Positions 56,485 through 64,000 of a DNA stretch of 64,000 nt are shown here, one piece after another. The position numbers and the translations under genes were made by a program. The notes below the pieces were generated by a model, which worked only from the letters and a program-made list of their open reading frames with translations, was not told where the DNA came from and ran no database searches. The first letter of the stretch is position 1. Each line of letters opens with the position of its first letter. This DNA is from Bacteroidales bacterium (GTDB lineage Bacteria; Bacteroidota; Bacteroidia; Bacteroidales; UBA3824), in contig JAFPZK010000046.1 of the NCBI GenBank assembly GCA_017417315.1, positions 1-64,000 of the forward strand, given 5' to 3'.

Positions 56485-57582
56485 TTACCATTTTTTCTTT
56501 TTGACAACTTCCGTTTTGATGAAATGACTCAGATACCTTGCCATTTCGTTTGCTTTTTTTGCTGACGGATGCCAATCAGCGCCGTAATCTGCGGGGTCGT
56601 CAGACAACTCCTGAAAATCAAAACGGTAAATTTTAGTATCCTGCAAAACGTTCATCGCCTGCTTAGAATTTGTAATGACGTTAAGCAAATCCTGACTTTG
56701 CTGATAATGCAGCATAGGAGAATTTAGAAGTATGATTTTTGCGTTAGGATAGTGTTTGCGGATATTTTTTACAAACGCGATATATGCCAAAGCAAATTTT
56801 TCCAATTCGTAATTGTTTTCGCTCAAATCGTTAGTTCCCAAACCTAAAACCACAACATCAGGTTTCCATTTTGAAAACTCCCATTTTGTTACTGTATCGT
56901 TGATAAGAGCGTTTTCATAAACTCTCGGCATCGGGTATTCAGAACCGCTTTTTTTGTCGCCGAAATTCTTGTAAATACCTATGCCCGAACGTGCAACAAC
57001 CATTGATACGGCGTTAAGGTTTTTTATCGTAACACCGGCAAAGGATTTTGCAAAGTTTGAGGTTGAGTCTGCAAATTTATCGTCTCTGCCTGAGGCTTCG
57101 TTGCCGTAACCGCAGGTTATCGAATTGCCGATAAACTCTATTTTAACGCGGTTTTTGGTGTCGTATTTTAAGAGTTTTGCTCCGTTGTTAAGTTCAAAAC
57201 CGTAAAATTCAGGATAGCAGAACAGACCTTCCGAAACTAACATCACGCTTATAGTATGTTCGCCGTTATTCAAGTTTTCGGCAATTTTGTAGTTGAAAAC
57301 CTTATCCGTAGAATCATTGGTGTAAGTTGAGAATTTTTTGTAATCCCCGCCGTCAATTTGATAAACGTAATATCCGGCGTTTGCTTTTAGTTTTACCGAG
57401 GCTGAGGTTCCGTAAAATTTCAGCGAAAATTTTGTTCCGGGATAACAATACGAAACATAATCCGTCTTGTTGATAACGCGACCTTCGGTAAAAATTGCCT
57501 GATTTTGCGGTTTTACTTCCGTTTGAGCAAATACACTGCAAACGCTCAGCAGCAATGTCGGCAGAAAGAGAATTTTTTTCAT
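56485..57582 (-). CDS. secreted SGNH esterase, carbohydrate esterase family 2-like
   Basis: 365 residues with signal peptide (MKKILFLPTLLLSVCSVFAQ), a beta-sandwich CE2_N-like domain (about 30-130) and an SGNH hydrolase domain. The latter has Ser in IEFIGNSITCGYGNE, the GLGTND block with Asn, and DWHPS with the catalytic His. CE2 enzymes remove acetyl groups from plant or host polysaccharides. It follows a lipoprotein gene by 9 bases on the same strand. Confidence 0.88.
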   Translation of the reverse strand: MKKILFLPTLLLSVCSVFAQTEVKPQNQAIFTEGRVINKTDYVSYCYPGTKFSLKFYGTSASVKLKANAGYYVYQIDGGDYKKFSTYTNDSTDKVFNYKIAENLNNGEHTISVMLVSEGLFCYPEFYGFELNNGAKLLKYDTKNRVKIEFIGNSITCGYGNEASGRDDKFADSTSNFAKSFAGVTIKNLNAVSMVVARSGIGIYKNFGDKKSGSEYPMPRVYENALINDTVTKWEFSKWKPDVVVLGLGTNDLSENNYELEKFALAYIAFVKNIRKHYPNAKIILLNSPMLHYQQSQDLLNVITNSKQAMNVLQDTKIYRFDFQELSDDPADYGADWHPSAKKANEMARYLSHFIKTEVVKKKKW

Positions 57583-57591
57583 ATTTTTTTT

Positions 57592-58566
57592 CTACAATGC
57601 TTCTGCGATTTTCTTTCTTAAAGTTTCAACTGCCTTACAAATCTGAATCATCTGCTCGTTAGAAACGTTGATGATTGTGTTTGAACCTTGCGTGGTGACG
57701 GTGTGTCCGTTGATTTCTTCCGTTTTATCTTCGCCTTCGATAACCTCGATTATAACCGGCTCGTAAGCCTTTGCCAACTCTTTGAAAGCCGAAACGAGTT
57801 TCACATAATTCAAATCGTTACCCATGTAGTGAATCAAAATCGCCATTAAGTCGTCAAGAATGTATTTCTGACTTGCAATATGGTCTTTCATACGTTTGTT
57901 TTCTTTTTCGAGATAAACCTTTGTTGCAAGATAAAGCGATTCAGTCCAAACGCCCGTAACCATAAGTGCGCTGACGTTAGCACGGTCGTTAGTGCGCAAA
58001 TACTCGTCCATTTTGTAATAACTCATCGTACTGAGAATGAGCAATGAGTCAAGATTGTTGTTGTTTGTTGCGATGCGTTTCAAGGCTGCAAAGTCAAAAA
58101 ATTGTCCGAGTTTGAGGTCGTCGGTAAGTTTGCGGATTGTAACCAAGTATTCCAAAACGTCGCCTGTTTGGTCATAAACGTTAAGGTAACCTAAATCTGC
58201 ACAATAGACACCCAAACCTAACGACTTTTTGTAAGTAGTCTCAAAATTTTGACTTATCTGCGTGTTAAACAGATAGTTGTGGTCGTATTTGACTTTGGAA
58301 TCCTTGATAATAGCCGATACTTCCACGGGAGAAGGGAAACTCTGAATCAGGTCTCCGAAGTCAGCAATTTTCAAAGTGTCGTATTTTGACAAAAAATCTT
58401 TTGTAAGACCGTATGCCTCAAAATCAACGTTTACGATGATTTCGTTGTCCGTATTATTGTTTTGCGAATCGTTCTGAGAAGGATTGCCTGAACCTCCGCA
58501 ACTTGTTAAAAGAGAACCAATTAGCAAAACTCCGAATGCTATGGCGTTATAATATTGCTTCATCAT
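57592..58566 (-). CDS. lipoprotein of unknown function
   Basis: 324 residues with lipobox SLLTSC (Cys23), then a Asn/Gln-rich linker and a mostly helical domain (KKSLGLGVYCADLGYLNVYDQTG, KLGQFFDFAALKRIA). I recognise it as a Bacteroidota-type conserved lipoprotein but not its function. Cotranscription with the CE2-like esterase (9-base gap) is likely. The start may be the second Met (58563). Confidence 0.7.
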   Translation of the reverse strand: MMKQYYNAIAFGVLLIGSLLTSCGGSGNPSQNDSQNNNTDNEIIVNVDFEAYGLTKDFLSKYDTLKIADFGDLIQSFPSPVEVSAIIKDSKVKYDHNYLFNTQISQNFETTYKKSLGLGVYCADLGYLNVYDQTGDVLEYLVTIRKLTDDLKLGQFFDFAALKRIATNNNNLDSLLILSTMSYYKMDEYLRTNDRANVSALMVTGVWTESLYLATKVYLEKENKRMKDHIASQKYILDDLMAILIHYMGNDLNYVKLVSAFKELAKAYEPVIIEVIEGEDKTEEINGHTVTTQGSNTIINVSNEQMIQICKAVETLRKKIAEAL

Positions 58567-58596
58567 AATAGTTTAGTAAAAAAGTTTTATAATCCG

Positions 58597-58626
58597 CAAA
58601 GATATTATTAAATTATGAATTATCAA
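58597..58626 (-). promoter_or_regulatory. promoter of the lipoprotein-esterase pair
   Basis: Minus strand TTG (58626-58624), 19 bases, TATCTTTG (58604-58597), 30 bases before the ATG. Confidence 0.65.
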
Positions 58627-58655
58627 GTTTTTTTAGCGTTTTTTTGCATTTTTTT

Positions 58656-59840
58656 TCACCTGAATATAGGTCCGGAGCCTACAAGTTCGTCATTTTCGTA
58701 CCATGCAGCAAACTGTCCCGGCGTAACGCTTTTTTGCGGTTCGTCAAACATAATATAAAGTCCTTCGTCTTCCATAATTAATTCTGCTTTTTGTAGCGGT
58801 TGACGGTAGCGGATACGGACACTATAACGTTTTCTTTCGCCTTGTTTCAAAAGTTTGTCGGGACGGATTTGATGAATTTCGTCCTTTCTGATAAACAATG
58901 CTTTACGGAAAAGTCCGGGGTGATTATCGCCCATTCCGATATAGATTATGTTGTTTTCTATGTCGGTTGCCAAAACGTAAACCGGCTCTTTGTGTCCGCC
59001 GATGTTAAGACCTTTTCGTTGACCGATAGTGTAATATTGCGCTCCGATATGTTTGCCGATTATAAATCCGTCGTCCTCGGTATAAACGTAGGGTTTTGAC
59101 AATGCACGGTAATCCTCAGGGGCGTCATTTCTTCTGCGGTAAACAAAAGCATCGGGTGTCATTTCTACGATATTACCTTCTTTGGCTTTGAGTTTTTGTT
59201 GAAGAAAAACGGGAAGATCCACTTTGCCGACAAAACAAATTCCTTGTGAATCTTTGCGTTTTGCGCATGCGAGGTTGATTTCGGCGGCTATTCTTCTAAC
59301 CTCAGGTTTTATAATTTCGCCGACGGGAAAAAGTACGTTTTTCAACTGTTCTTGGCTCATTTGACAAAGAAAATAACTTTGGTCTTTGTTCGGGTCATCG
59401 CCTGCAAGAAGCCGTGAATATTCTTTTCCGTCTTCACCGATAACCGTATCGCGGCGGCAATAATGACCCGTTGCAACGTAGTCAGCACCGAGTTCCTTAG
59501 CGTATTGATTGAAAATCTCAAATTTTATTTCCCTATTGCACAACACGTCAGGATTAGGAGTGCGACCTTTGGCGTATTCGTCAAACATATAATCTACAAC
59601 GTGAGACATATAACGCTCCGAAGAGTCAACTACGTGAAGCGGAATGTCTAATTGTTTCGCGACCATTTTTGCAACCATTTGGTCTTCTTCCCACGTGCAA
59701 TCGCCCGAAAGCGTTACTGACGAATTTTTCCAATTTATCATAAACAAAGCATGGACATCGTAACCCTGCTGTTTCAAAAGGTACGCCGCAACGCCGCTGT
59801 CAACGCCGCCCGAAAGTCCTATAACTACTTTTTTACTCAT
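58656..59840 (-). CDS. mnmA: tRNA-specific 2-thiouridylase
   Basis: A 394-residue enzyme that puts sulfur on U34 of tRNA-Glu, Gln and Lys. PP-loop VVIGLSGGVDSGVAAYLL, catalytic Cys in PDVLCNREIKF, second Cys in DSQGICFVG, ATGHY and the C-terminal GQFAAWY. The length is slightly above E. coli MnmA. Its start overlaps the end of comB by four bases. Confidence 0.96.
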   Translation of the reverse strand: MSKKVVIGLSGGVDSGVAAYLLKQQGYDVHALFMINWKNSSVTLSGDCTWEEDQMVAKMVAKQLDIPLHVVDSSERYMSHVVDYMFDEYAKGRTPNPDVLCNREIKFEIFNQYAKELGADYVATGHYCRRDTVIGEDGKEYSRLLAGDDPNKDQSYFLCQMSQEQLKNVLFPVGEIIKPEVRRIAAEINLACAKRKDSQGICFVGKVDLPVFLQQKLKAKEGNIVEMTPDAFVYRRRNDAPEDYRALSKPYVYTEDDGFIIGKHIGAQYYTIGQRKGLNIGGHKEPVYVLATDIENNIIYIGMGDNHPGLFRKALFIRKDEIHQIRPDKLLKQGERKRYSVRIRYRQPLQKAELIMEDEGLYIMFDEPQKSVTPGQFAAWYENDELVGSGPIFR

Positions 59841-60565
59841 TTTCTTGCTTCAAATTTAAAGGCTGAGGTTTCTTCGGGGACAATATTGAAAATGTCTTCC
59901 TGAAATACGAAATCAAAGTCAGCCGCATATTTCGGATTTTGTTTAACTCTTGATGCCTTGGTAGGTGCAGTTTCCAAAACGAAATCTTTTTCCCTGCCTT
60001 TCGACATTTTATGAAGGTTGATTGCCATACTTACGGCCTCTTCGGTAAAACCGTAATCGCAGTTTTCAATCAAGTAATTCGCAACTTTTCCGGCAAAAAT
60101 TATATCCTCGACTGCCGGTTTCCTACCGCTTCCGCTGCAAACGAGAGTTACGGGTTCGTTGTCGTTTTTCAGCCTTTTACAAAGTGCCGAAAAGTTAAGA
60201 AACGAGCCTGCTAAAATTTTGTCATAATCGTAAATGACTGACCGTGTGTAAGTTCCGTTTGTAGTGCAGAAAGCCAATTTTCTGCACTCAACGTTTTCTT
60301 TTGTCATATCGACGGGCGAATTGTTGAAGTCATAACCGTCGAGTTGAATGCCTTTGTATTCGCCGCAAATCAGATAGTTTTGTTCTTTTTTGAGTTTTAA
60401 CGGTGTTTCTTCGTCTGCAAAAGTTTCTACCGATAAAGCCCCGTTTGAAAGAGCGGTAGTCATCGAAGATGTAAATCTCAAAATGTCAATCAAAACTATG
60501 TTGAAATGCTTTTGATGAAAACGGTACAAATCCGGCGCAAAAACTATGTCAATGTCTGGTGTCAT
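59837..60565 (-). CDS. comB: 2-phosphosulfolactate phosphatase-like protein (ComB)
   Basis: A 242-residue ComB-family phosphatase with the family landmarks IVLIDILRFTSSMTTAL, CGEYKGIQLDGYDFNNSP, FCTTNGTYTRS and ACSGSGRKP-like LVCSGSGRKPAVED. In methanogens ComB acts in coenzyme M synthesis; many Bacteroidota carry it without the other Com genes and the true substrate there is unsure. It overlaps the FKBP gene by 17 bases and mnmA by 4. Confidence 0.88.
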   Translation of the reverse strand: MTPDIDIVFAPDLYRFHQKHFNIVLIDILRFTSSMTTALSNGALSVETFADEETPLKLKKEQNYLICGEYKGIQLDGYDFNNSPVDMTKENVECRKLAFCTTNGTYTRSVIYDYDKILAGSFLNFSALCKRLKNDNEPVTLVCSGSGRKPAVEDIIFAGKVANYLIENCDYGFTEEAVSMAINLHKMSKGREKDFVLETAPTKASRVKQNPKYAADFDFVFQEDIFNIVPEETSAFKFEARK

Positions 60566-61049
60566 AATGTTTTATTTCGCAAAGTTCCACCTCGTATATA
60601 AGATTTGCGTATTCCTGTCCGCCGACTTCCGTTTTTCCGAAACCGTAAGACGAGGGAACGTAAAACCTTGAAGTTCCGCCTACTTTCATTTTTGTAAGTC
60701 CTATTTGAAAACCGGTCGTATATACGTCTGTGGATTCTGTAATGGCAGAGGGGACTATTGACGGTAAAAGATACGTCAGAGCCTTTTCCGTTGAAGATGA
60801 AATCAAAGAATCTGGCTTGTTAAGAGTGTACAACTTAAACTTAAAAGCCACCGTGTCGCCGGCTTCACATTGTTCGCCCGTGCCGAGAGTAACTACTTCG
60901 TAATAGATGTTGTTTGTTTTTTCAGCGTTGATGTTACGGGCTTTGAGGTAAGATTTTATATCGTCAAGGTCTTCTTCGAGTTGCGTTTCTTTTTTACAAG
61001 CAAAAAGCGCAACCGAAATCATCAGAAACAACAAAAAGATTTTTTTCAT
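60549..61049 (-). CDS. FKBP-type peptidyl-prolyl isomerase lipoprotein
   Basis: 166 residues with lipobox VALFAC (Cys18) and a C-terminal FKBP domain (GDTVAFKFKLYTL ... GLTKMKVGGTSRFYVPSSYGFG). The GldI-like architecture, a short helical linker then FKBP, is common in Bacteroidota. Several usual active-site aromatic residues are not evident, so isomerase activity is uncertain. The ATG at 61049 begins the signal peptide and fits the promoter at 61080-61110. It is the first gene of the FKBP-comB-mnmA run. Confidence 0.85.
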   Translation of the reverse strand: MKKIFLLFLMISVALFACKKETQLEEDLDDIKSYLKARNINAEKTNNIYYEVVTLGTGEQCEAGDTVAFKFKLYTLNKPDSLISSSTEKALTYLLPSIVPSAITESTDVYTTGFQIGLTKMKVGGTSRFYVPSSYGFGKTEVGGQEYANLIYEVELCEIKHYDTRH

Positions 61050-61079
61050 GATTAATGTTTTTATTAAAAAATTTTTGTG

Positions 61080-61110
61080 CAAAATTAGTGTTTTTTACTC
61101 TACTTTGCAA
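61080..61110 (-). promoter_or_regulatory. promoter of the FKBP-comB-mnmA run
   Basis: Minus strand TTG (61110-61108), 20 bases, TAATTTTG (61087-61080), 31 bases before the ATG. Confidence 0.7.
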
Positions 61111-61116
61111 ATCTTT

Positions 61117-64000
61117 TTATTCCTTCTGAGCCTCTTTTAATTTTTTTCTTTGCTTGCCTCTTGCAAAAGCGTCTTTAACCTTTTCGGCGAGTTTTCTTTC
61201 GTCTTTTTGTTCTTTTGATTCAAATCCCATAGTCGCCTTTATGCCCGACAAAATGGATTTCACCCAATACGAGGTAAAACTGCGTGTTGAATCGGGTTCG
61301 GCGTAAATGTAGCCGATTTTTTTCGTGTTTTTCTTTTTGACGAACATGTTGACAAGCAGCGAAAGAAGTTTGCGCTTTTTTTCCTGAACGCTATCTGCCT
61401 TGTTAAGGGCTACTTTCAAGTCTCTGTATTCAAACGAAGAAATACCTTTTGACGAGTTGTTGTCAGAATGAAACATAATGTTAGCCGAATAAAGCGTTCC
61501 ATCGTTGATTTTCGCAAAAAGCGAATTTTCCAAAAACGGGTTCAACTCCGGCAAATACACCGAATCAACTTTTATTTTGCAGTCAAACTCCTCGTTTATC
61601 GAACTTCTCGGATACTTAAATGAACCCAAAATTTGGGCTTTATTCATCAATTTACCTTTTACGATAAGCACCATCGTATCAGTTGGTTTTATCGCTTGAT
61701 GATCGTTAGAAAGATTATGTATAGAACCGTTTATATCGTTGATTGTCAGTATTCCCGGCACTGAGGCGGCGGGGTTGGACTGTTCGATTGCAAGATACGT
61801 GTCAGAGATTTTTGCGGTCTTGACGTTTAAGTAAAAAGGTATTCTGTCCAACCATTGCAACAATGTCGGCTGAACTTCTGTGCCGTTAGGTTTAGCGTTG
61901 TCGCCGTAAGCGAGAAAAGATATTTTGTTCAAATAAAGCGAATCCATGTTAAGGGTTTTCTTTTCGATTGCGGTTTTCCAGTCAAAATTTTTTGCGACGG
62001 CGTTTTCGCAGGTGATAAAAGTTGCCGACCGCGAAATATCAAACGCCTTGCAAAAATCGTAACGGTTGGTGTAGGGACGAAAATCCATATTCTTTATCCA
62101 AACCGTGTGAGTGTTAGGATTAAGCACGGCACGCGGGAAATTGAGTTTAAAAACGCTGTCTTTCATATAAAAAGTGTGGTCGACGATACCCGCTAAAACG
62201 AGTTTGCCCGGAATGTCGTAGTCCTTGTATTTCAGAGTGTTAAGTTCCGAAATGTTCAAATCCATATTTTGAAGTACGACTTTCGGTTTGTTGTTTCTGA
62301 GATTGATTTCCATTGAGAAATCATTTGAAGTTACGCTGTCCACCTCAAAAGCGATTGTGTTGAACATTTTGTACAAAACATCGTCTAAACTGCTTTTTTT
62401 GTTGCCCGGAAAAATTTCGACCTTAGGACTTTTCATGTCCATAAATTTGCCGGTGATTTTCTTTTTGAACATCAAATCCAAATAATTTGCGTTTGTAAGC
62501 AGAATGTCGGGACAGGTAACGGTTGTGCGCCTCGGATTGTCGGGACGTCCCCAAAAAAATCCGCCGACTTTCAGGCTGTCGTTTTTTTCAACGGCTTTTC
62601 CGGTGGAGATTTGGCTCGAATCTTTCAAGACGAATTTAAAACTTTCGAGGTTGATAAACGGCTTTTCAAAATCCATAATGTAACCTGTTTTTTGAAAATT
62701 TGCGCTGTCGATGCTGAAATTTTTTACTGTTAAATCAAAATCGGTTTTCAAAACCTCCGTCCTGAACATTTCTTCTTCGTCGCCGCGGAAAAAGCCGAAG
62801 ACGGAATTAAAAGTCGAAACGCTGTCAACCTTGATGCCTTTGACGGGATTTTTACTTTGTTTTTTCTCTTTTTTTACGGTTGTATCTGCCTTAAAATCAA
62901 GATTTTTGGCAAGTAATACCGAGGCGTTGTCAAACGAGAAAACCTCAGCCGGAAGTATTCCCGTTTCGGCGAATTTCTTAAAATCGGTGTTTTTGATGTA
63001 AAGTTCAGGAATATAGACGTTTATAATATTTTTCGGCGAAAATTTTCTGCTCGGTCTTTCAGAAAGTAAAATAGTTTTAATTTTTATGTAGTTCTTTTTG
63101 GTTGAAAAGTTTATGTTTGAGGTTCTCACTAAATGCACGCGGTCGGGCATTAAGAACTCTAAGTTGTTGATATCCAATTCATAATCCTTAGCGAGCATAA
63201 TTTTTTTCTCTGACGAAATGCTGTCTTTGCTATAAAAGAAACCTTCGGTAAAAAATCTGAAATTAGAGGTGGTTGAAGCGAGTTTTGTGTTTAGCGTGTC
63301 GCGAAAACCGAATGCCAAAATGCTTGAATCCGTAATCAGCGTGTCGGCTTTTATCAGGTTTAATCTTTGCGGTAAAATATCTGCTAAAAGTCTGTCAAAC
63401 GCCGTATACAACTGATAAACAGAATCTTGAAGAGAATCTCTTTCTATTTTTACGGTGTCAGGACGTTGCTCGGTGTTTTTTAATTGCGGATATATGTTGA
63501 TGTGGATTTGCGGTTTTGAAACTAAGAGTTTTTCAAAACGTATTTCTTGTTTAAAGAATATATCAAGAAGTTGAATTTTTGTAAACTCCGCTTTACTAAC
63601 CGAAATATCAATCGTTGATGATTTTTTTAGCCTTTTCATCGTTTCGATGATTGATGAATCGCGGTCGTAAGTGTAAGTAAAATTTTCGATTAACACTTTG
63701 TCTTTCTTAGTGTTGACGGTAAACTCACCGCACTTTAACGTATGAAAATTTTTCGGTGTTTTCATCACTAAATCTTTTAGTTGAAGGTCTACGTTTGTTG
63801 TCAAAAACGGCAAACTTCCCTCAGAAAGCGTTTTTTTGTTAATCGTAAAATTGCTGAGATTGAGTGTCATTTTTCCTGAAAGCCTCAAACTATCTTCCTT
63901 GATTGCGGCTTTTGAGGTAACGTCAACACTGCCTTTTGAAATGATTACATTTCTGATTTTCAGCGATTTAAAAAACTCGTCCGAGAGTGCCGAAACTAAA
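61117..64000 (-). CDS. very large AsmA-like envelope protein, N-terminal part outside the window
   Basis: At least 960 residues are encoded and the frame is open to the right edge, so the start lies outside; an internal TTG/ATG near 63870-63888 is not the true start. The sequence is a long series of beta-rich units of similar type (LKIRNVIISKGSVDV, MDLNISELNTLKYKDYDIPG, KLMNKAQILGSFKYPR), the pattern of AsmA/TamB/DUF3971-like proteins that span the periplasm and carry lipids or help outer-membrane assembly. The C-terminus is basic (EKVKDAFARGKQRKKLKEAQKE). Family assignment is by pattern only. Confidence 0.65.
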   Translation of the reverse strand, partial: LVSALSDEFFKSLKIRNVIISKGSVDVTSKAAIKEDSLRLSGKMTLNLSNFTINKKTLSEGSLPFLTTNVDLQLKDLVMKTPKNFHTLKCGEFTVNTKKDKVLIENFTYTYDRDSSIIETMKRLKKSSTIDISVSKAEFTKIQLLDIFFKQEIRFEKLLVSKPQIHINIYPQLKNTEQRPDTVKIERDSLQDSVYQLYTAFDRLLADILPQRLNLIKADTLITDSSILAFGFRDTLNTKLASTTSNFRFFTEGFFYSKDSISSEKKIMLAKDYELDINNLEFLMPDRVHLVRTSNINFSTKKNYIKIKTILLSERPSRKFSPKNIINVYIPELYIKNTDFKKFAETGILPAEVFSFDNASVLLAKNLDFKADTTVKKEKKQSKNPVKGIKVDSVSTFNSVFGFFRGDEEEMFRTEVLKTDFDLTVKNFSIDSANFQKTGYIMDFEKPFINLESFKFVLKDSSQISTGKAVEKNDSLKVGGFFWGRPDNPRRTTVTCPDILLTNANYLDLMFKKKITGKFMDMKSPKVEIFPGNKKSSLDDVLYKMFNTIAFEVDSVTSNDFSMEINLRNNKPKVVLQNMDLNISELNTLKYKDYDIPGKLVLAGIVDHTFYMKDSVFKLNFPRAVLNPNTHTVWIKNMDFRPYTNRYDFCKAFDISRSATFITCENAVAKNFDWKTAIEKKTLNMDSLYLNKISFLAYGDNAKPNGTEVQPTLLQWLDRIPFYLNVKTAKISDTYLAIEQSNPAASVPGILTINDINGSIHNLSNDHQAIKPTDTMVLIVKGKLMNKAQILGSFKYPRSSINEEFDCKIKVDSVYLPELNPFLENSLFAKINDGTLYSANIMFHSDNNSSKGISSFEYRDLKVALNKADSVQEKKRKLLSLLVNMFVKKKNTKKIGYIYAEPDSTRSFTSYWVKSILSGIKATMGFESKEQKDERKLAEKVKDAFARGKQRKKLKEAQKE

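Overview
The window looks like a chromosome segment from a low-GC Bacteroidota, most likely Bacteroidales. The evidence is the gene content (single-chain PurL, DPP IV, ComB, DUF4907 and DUF3267 proteins, prolyl-tRNA synthetase of the archaeal/eukaryotic type, many SpI and SpII secreted proteins of the MKK...C type) and the promoters. More than ten genes have the Bacteroidota form TTG-N19/22-TAnnTTTG shortly upstream, and Shine-Dalgarno sequences are scarce. No rRNA, integrase or intact insertion sequence was seen. Only one tRNA is present.

Layout. 1-319: a leftward promoter running off the window and two perfect palindromes. 315-3450: DUF3267 membrane protein and secreted trypsin-like protease (-), then a DinJ/YafQ-type toxin-antitoxin pair (+). 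3496-6856 (-): pepD and a dsbD gene split by a frameshift in an A10 run. 6990-16524 (+): one tight eight-gene run holding two secreted proteins, recX, a receiver/GAF/PAS NarL-type histidine kinase, a double-receiver protein, CheA, CheW and a chemoreceptor, with no CheR or CheB. 16558-25177: DUF2461, an Rpn-type nuclease, proS, groEL/groES, and a tandem pair of near-identical AAA-ATPase/PD-(D/E)XK genes. 25283-27207: a decayed gene and a Cache-HAMP-GAF sensor without output domain. 27349-33529: parC, a Mur ligase, aqpZ and an AAA/DUF4143 ATPase with repeat-rich upstream DNA. 33653-37240: DPP IV and a second ATPase gene that carries an internal deletion, again behind upstream repeats. 37262-48321: LTA-synthase-like protein, DUF4907 lipoprotein, purL, serpin, ffh, a compound palindromic element, folD, a Bro-N/Fic pseudogene and a 59-residue ORF. 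48321-52278 (-): second LTA-synthase-like protein, zinc-ribbon protein and YoeB-type toxin with its antitoxin in one run. 52393-56438: tRNA-Met(CAU), an ECF sigma factor with probable anti-sigma and Spy-like partners, and an aminopeptidase P. 56485-64000 (-): CE2-like esterase, lipoprotein, mnmA, comB, an FKBP lipoprotein and the 3' part of a very large AsmA-like protein cut by the window end.

How it fits together. Core metabolism and information processing (purL, folD, proS, parC, ffh, groESL, mnmA) alternate with envelope and stress functions. The accessory signals that stand out are the minimal chemosensory/NarL operon, the split dsbD, the two ATPase genes preceded by helically phased repeats, the patchily diverged tandem duplication, and three genes in different stages of decay.
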